This document shows positions 38,973-42,610 of a stretch of 42,610 nucleotides of DNA, in pieces. Source of the DNA: an uncultured Clostridia bacterium (GTDB lineage Bacteria; Bacillota; Clostridia; Christensenellales; UBA1242); contig CALVWC010000005.1 of NCBI GenBank assembly GCA_944364445.1, positions 1-42,610 of the forward strand, read 5' to 3'. The position numbers and the translations under genes are program-made. Position 1 is the first letter of the stretch. Each line of letters opens with the position of its first letter. Below the pieces are notes generated by a model, which was given only the letters and a program-made list of their open reading frames with translations, did not search any database and was not told the DNA's origin.

Positions 38973-40205
38973 ATGAAACGAGAGAAATTACTAAAGGCGT
39001 TGGCGGTGCTTGGTTTGGCAACCACACTAACTTTAACTGCCACTGCTTTTGTGGGATGCGATAACGATAAAACTCATGGCGTGATTGTTGATCCTCCAAT
39101 CATTGTTGTTGACCCACCAGAGCCAGACAAACCAATCACAGAACCAGATGACCCTGTTGATGAAAAACCAGTTGATGAGCCTGATGATCCTGTTATTGAC
39201 GAACCAGATGAGCCTGTGATTGATGAGCCTGACGAACCAGTAATAGACGAGCCTGATAATCCTCCAGATAATCCTCCTGAGGAAGAAGAACAATTAACAG
39301 AGGCTGAACTTAAAGAAAACGAAAATCGAATTTATAAATATGTGGCGAAAGCCGACAACTCTGGCTGGGAAACTGACAGCCGAGGTAATCCTGTTGAAGT
39401 GTTTAATAAAGAAGGCGTGCGTGAAACTATTAACGATTATTTATATTCAGGTTATGCTGGAACAGGTATAACCCCAATATCAGCCAAAATTGGTGATTTA
39501 GAAAATGAAGAACAAATTTTCACTAATTATGATGAAAGAAACGAAAAATATCAAATGGGATATTTGGGCGATTTAAAATATGTCGATAACCATGGAAATA
39601 CGAAAAGATTTGATGTGCTTGAAATTTCGGTAGATTTATCAGATTATGAAACGCTTGATGAACTAACTAATTATTTGTCAACATATAAACCAGGGAATAT
39701 AGATATAACAACTTCATACTCATATTCATATTCCAATTTAGATAGAGAATATCGTTCAAATAGAACTTTAAGCGAAGCAGTTAAAGAAAAATTGTTTGGT
39801 GATTATAGTGATGATGAAATCATTTTTGAAATGTATGCTGAGCCATATAATGGTGGAGTAGGTTATGATTTTGGAGAATTTAAAATAGTTCCAATGGCTT
39901 GCATTACTCTCAAGAATAATAAAATGACTTTGCAAACAGATGCAATTTCATCATCAATGTTTTATAAAGGTTGGGAAAAGAACCTTTTAGAAAGTGAAGT
40001 TGTTGGAACTGATTGTTTAAATGAGAATGGCGATCGCGTTTGTGTAATTAATAGAGGAACGCCAACTCCAATTTTAACTATTGATGATAACTTCTACGAT
40101 GCAGATGATGAAATTATAATAACTTATTCGTTGAATAGTTTAAATGTACAGTATAACTTAAATTATAATTATGTTGAAGATGAAGAAATGTTATATAAAA
40201 CTTAA
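38973..40205 (+). CDS. Lipoprotein with Asp/Pro/Glu repeat spacer
   Basis: A 410-residue surface lipoprotein. The signal peptide ends at a lipobox AFVG-Cys29. Residues about 38-110 are a low-complexity acidic/proline spacer with tandem DEPDEPVI units, likely to span the cell wall. The rest (about 300 residues) has no recognised domain; it contains the SYSYSYSN stretch and YDFGEFKIVPMACITL. AAAGGGGG is upstream of the ATG. It is likely substrate for LspA encoded at 34756. The antisense frame over the spacer is an artefact. Confidence 0.75.
   Translation: MKREKLLKALAVLGLATTLTLTATAFVGCDNDKTHGVIVDPPIIVVDPPEPDKPITEPDDPVDEKPVDEPDDPVIDEPDEPVIDEPDEPVIDEPDNPPDNPPEEEEQLTEAELKENENRIYKYVAKADNSGWETDSRGNPVEVFNKEGVRETINDYLYSGYAGTGITPISAKIGDLENEEQIFTNYDERNEKYQMGYLGDLKYVDNHGNTKRFDVLEISVDLSDYETLDELTNYLSTYKPGNIDITTSYSYSYSNLDREYRSNRTLSEAVKEKLFGDYSDDEIIFEMYAEPYNGGVGYDFGEFKIVPMACITLKNNKMTLQTDAISSSMFYKGWEKNLLESEVVGTDCLNENGDRVCVINRGTPTPILTIDDNFYDADDEIIITYSLNSLNVQYNLNYNYVEDEEMLYKT
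39157..39267 (+). repeat. Acidic-proline coding repeat
   Basis: Imperfect units encoding DEPD-[ED]-PVI, about 24 bases each; they form the spacer of the lipoprotein at 38973. Confidence 0.8.
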
Positions 40206-40231
40206 AAACAAGGATAATTCCTTGTTTTTTT
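40204..40231 (+). terminator. Rho-independent terminator after the first lipoprotein gene
   Basis: AAAAACAAGGA / TCCTTGTTTTT with a TAAT loop, T run. It overlaps the stop codon of the lipoprotein gene. Confidence 0.85.
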
Positions 40232-40251
40232 ATTTTAATTTATGATATAAT
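40222..40251 (+). promoter_or_regulatory. Promoter of the second lipoprotein gene (leaderless type)
   Basis: -35-like TTGTTT (40222-40227) inside the terminator arm, an 18-base spacer, -10 TATAAT (40246-40251). The ATG at 40258 begins 6 bases after the -10 and there is no ribosome site. Confidence 0.6.
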
Positions 40252-40257
40252 AAACAT

Positions 40258-42366
40258 ATGAGAAAGAAAAGTTTTAGGATTTTATCAATTTTTCTTTGTT
40301 TAACCATGTTTTTCCTTGCAGGTTGCACGGGAGGTTTGGGTTTTGACGGTGGCGACGGAGATTATGCCAGCGGATTTCAACCAAGGCAGGTGGATGGCGT
40401 TAAAGCGATGATGAAGCCAGCAGATTATTCTATCGCCGAAGCAGTTGGGGAAAATTCAGAGTATTTTTATAACCTTTTTGCTGGGCGTACTATTGAATAT
40501 CTATTTAATTCGTATTTTGATTTATTCAATACCTATAACACAATAAATGAAACTACAGAAGTACAGGATGCAATTTTTCAAAACACAGATTTACTTTCAA
40601 ATAATATTCAAGTAGACGGCGTTGTTGTGGAAGATGAGAATAAGCAATATTACTATTATGATTCCATTAGATATTCCATTCAAAGCATTACTATTAACCA
40701 AAATGAAAAAGGTGAGCCGACAAATGCAGAAGTAGTTTTAAATTTAGATGGCGGTTGGAATTTTTCCATTCAAAATTTTGATCAATTTATTATTTCAGCA
40801 ATAGGAAATAGATCAATTAATCCCGATTTATATTCTGTTTCAATTAATACAAATACTATCACAATTAATTTTAATGAGGGTTATTTTACTATTTATGACT
40901 ACGTTTCGGAAGCGTTTGGAACGCCGGGGAATTATGGCGATTTCTATTATGGCGACCTTATTATGAAAGATGAAATCTTGCCAAACTATTTCGATTCGGC
41001 GTATTATCAACAAAATGTGGCAGAAAGCGCAGTGACGGCAATCAACGCTTATCAAGAGGTTTTGGAGTATGCCACTTATTTGTTTGTGCTTGGATATGAT
41101 TATGTTAATGCCGACGGCTCGGTGAATGCTAAAGGCGCACCTTTCTTTGATTTTCAAGTTTCATATGCAACACAAAGTGTGAACATCGACGGCGTGGATA
41201 TGACGGTTAGCGTTCCTCAAATCACGGTTGGTGGCTGGGGAAGTGGCTATATTTCCATTACTGAGGCACTTGCAAGAGTGAAAAGAATGTATGAGCAGTT
41301 TGGAACATACATTGGTTTGACGACTGACGAGGAAACGGGAAACTTGGCTCAAATAAAAAGATTTATTCTTGATTATTTTGTTGGTTTAGATAAAAATCTA
41401 GACGGAACTTATAACTCCACTTCCACTATGACAGTGACAACTCGTCAGCAACTTTCCGAGGGTGGTGCATACAATGAAATTAGCAGTGAAAAATATACTT
41501 TGGATAGAGAATATGAAACAGTGGTGGAAAACATTTTGAATTATGCGTGTGAGCAAGTTAGAATTGGTAATGCCGAGGACGGCACACCAGTGCAAATCGA
41601 TACTGCTTATCCAATTTCGCAGATAGTTGACTTTAAGGGAGATTATTTTGCTGCAAGTTTCACAGACGAAAATGGTGAATCAGACGATTCAGATCCACTC
41701 AGACACATTGCTGAAGCGGAATATCAAAACCTTTCCTTTACAATTTTGGATGAGGATATTGGTGCAAACTTTTCTGAATTGGTTTTGATTTTTCAATACT
41801 ACGACACTGGAACCACCGATAGAGATTTGGAGTATTTAGACGAATTAACAATCAATGTTGGGTTTAATTACTATGATTCTTCAAGTGGCGTGCTTTATGA
41901 TGTTGGTTCGATTAAAAAGACGATTAAAAATCAAATTGCAATGTCCGACACTGATTACAGCGCTGGTGTTGACCCAGATGAAAATTGGGTTATCTTCACG
42001 GTTAGTGATGCAATTGCGGAAAGCGATAAGGTGAAAAAAGTTGAGCCTTTTGAAATGAAAATGAAATTTAATAATAACATCGGCGGCGGAGTTTTAAACG
42101 CCACCGAAAAGGGTGAAGAAATTGACGGCTCTGGCTATGCTAAGGCGATAACAATCACAGGCTCATCAAAGGCGAGAGAATATTATCAAATGAACGATTC
42201 TTCAACTTATGGAAGATATGCCACATTTAACCCTAATATGTTCTATGGCGAAACGGACTATATTGAAGTTTATTTTGATGTGGAAAAAGAGGAAGGGAGA
42301 GAAAATGTTAACTACAATTTCAAGGTTGGTTTGTTCGGTCTTTTCTCAGATGAATATATGAATTAG
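40258..42366 (+). CDS. Large lipoprotein of unknown function
   Basis: A 702-residue protein. The signal peptide (MRKKSFRILSIFLCLTMFF) ends at lipobox LAG-Cys23, followed by a Gly/Asp linker. The rest is hydrophilic and beta-rich with no recognised domain. Examples: ALARVKRMYEQFGTYIGLT in a helical middle, and a C-terminal beta-sandwich-like part ending YNFKVGLFGLFSDEYMN. It probably sits on the outer membrane face or cell wall. It follows another lipoprotein but has its own promoter after a terminator. Confidence 0.75.
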   Translation: MRKKSFRILSIFLCLTMFFLAGCTGGLGFDGGDGDYASGFQPRQVDGVKAMMKPADYSIAEAVGENSEYFYNLFAGRTIEYLFNSYFDLFNTYNTINETTEVQDAIFQNTDLLSNNIQVDGVVVEDENKQYYYYDSIRYSIQSITINQNEKGEPTNAEVVLNLDGGWNFSIQNFDQFIISAIGNRSINPDLYSVSINTNTITINFNEGYFTIYDYVSEAFGTPGNYGDFYYGDLIMKDEILPNYFDSAYYQQNVAESAVTAINAYQEVLEYATYLFVLGYDYVNADGSVNAKGAPFFDFQVSYATQSVNIDGVDMTVSVPQITVGGWGSGYISITEALARVKRMYEQFGTYIGLTTDEETGNLAQIKRFILDYFVGLDKNLDGTYNSTSTMTVTTRQQLSEGGAYNEISSEKYTLDREYETVVENILNYACEQVRIGNAEDGTPVQIDTAYPISQIVDFKGDYFAASFTDENGESDDSDPLRHIAEAEYQNLSFTILDEDIGANFSELVLIFQYYDTGTTDRDLEYLDELTINVGFNYYDSSSGVLYDVGSIKKTIKNQIAMSDTDYSAGVDPDENWVIFTVSDAIAESDKVKKVEPFEMKMKFNNNIGGGVLNATEKGEEIDGSGYAKAITITGSSKAREYYQMNDSSTYGRYATFNPNMFYGETDYIEVYFDVEKEEGRENVNYNFKVGLFGLFSDEYMN

Positions 42367-42377
42367 GCGATTTTCAT

Positions 42378-42414
42378 AAAAAATAGTGGAAATAATTTAA
42401 ACCACTATTTTTTA
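42378..42414 (+). terminator. Rho-independent terminator after the second lipoprotein gene
   Basis: AAAAAATAGTGG / CCACTATTTTTT with a 12-base loop, then T-rich sequence. Confidence 0.8.
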
Positions 42415-42543
42415 ATTCAATTTTTATTATTTTTCATAAAAATTACAGTTTTTTCATAAAAAAATCGTTAATTTTTGAAAAACTGGTAAAATTTTCATAT
42501 TTTCAAAGTGTGTTTTCGTTTTTATTTTAGACAATAAATATTG

Positions 42544-42572
42544 TTGACAGAAAATTTGTTTTGCGTTATAAT
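42544..42572 (+). promoter_or_regulatory. Consensus promoter of the gene at the right edge
   Basis: TTGACA (42544-42549), exactly 17 bases, TATAAT (42567-42572): a perfect sigma-A match. The ATG at 42579 lies 6 bases after the -10, giving a leaderless transcript. Confidence 0.85.
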
Positions 42573-42578
42573 CTTCGT

Positions 42579-42610
42579 ATGTTAAGAATTGAAAATTTAA
42601 GTTATAATAT
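42579..42610 (+). CDS. Start of a probable ABC-transporter ATPase (cut by window end)
   Basis: Only ten codons are visible (MLRIENLSYN). This opening is typical of ABC ATP-binding subunits (M-L-x-I-E-N-L-S-Y/F), but the P-loop lies beyond the window, so the call is tentative. Confidence 0.4.
   Translation, partial: MLRIENLSYN

Noticed and set aside
39033..39293. 86-codon minus-strand frame rich in Trp, Ile, Arg
   Set aside because: Mirror of the acidic-proline repeat of the lipoprotein; an artefact of codon repetition.

Overview
The window is an AT-rich stretch of a low-GC, endospore-forming Bacillota chromosome. It carries spoIIGA, sigE, sigG, a YlmC/YmxH-type protein and spoIVA, together with Gram-positive markers: nrdR, sepF, pcrA-ligA, and L21-Prp-L27 with a Prp-cleavable L27 N-terminus. 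The best guess is an uncultured Clostridia-type (gut-like) lineage. This rests on gene content and protein style only; no 16S or tRNA gene is present.

Layout. Bases 1-3490: the mother-cell and forespore sigma cassette spoIIGA-sigE-sigG-ylmC, interrupted between sigG and ylmC by a small divergent regulator pair with iterated operator-like repeats. 3538-6586: nrdR with a 59-codon gene behind it (minus strand), then feoA-feoB. 6723-10339: der-plsY and spoIVA. 10340-14431: a large repetitive secreted protein gene bracketed by two inverted copies of a cloverleaf-forming repeat. 14648-19896: M18 aminopeptidase, HD hydrolase, a multi-pass membrane protein, a truncated AAA-type ATPase remnant, a dCMP deaminase-like gene and a SIMPL-domain protein. 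20263-24282: a giant minus-strand membrane protein with carbohydrate-binding-like modules outside and a coiled coil inside. 24375-29153: two half-size TauE/SafE transporter genes, then a ferredoxin followed by a Ppx/GppA-like, an HtrA-like and an MreB-like protein. 29331-30062: two small unknown minus-strand genes. 30174-38904: housekeeping genes pcrA-ligA, sepF-lspA-rluD-phosphatase, rplU-prp-rpmA and an OGG-like glycosylase. 38973-42610: two lipoproteins and the first codons of a probable ABC ATPase.

How the genes connect. SpoIIGA is the protease that matures pro-SigE. SigE is expected to drive spoIVA, and SigG acts later in the forespore. Prp removes the L27 N-terminal extension encoded by the next gene. 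LspA would process the two lipoproteins near the right end.

Most notable observations: (1) the covarying cloverleaf repeat pair around the GLUG-repeat surface protein; (2) three consecutive proteins (Ppx-like, HtrA-like, MreB-like) that each appear to have lost an acidic active-site residue; (3) several genes whose consensus -10 box lies six or seven bases before the ATG with no Shine-Dalgarno, suggesting leaderless mRNAs; (4) the divergent HTH switch inserted in the sporulation cluster.
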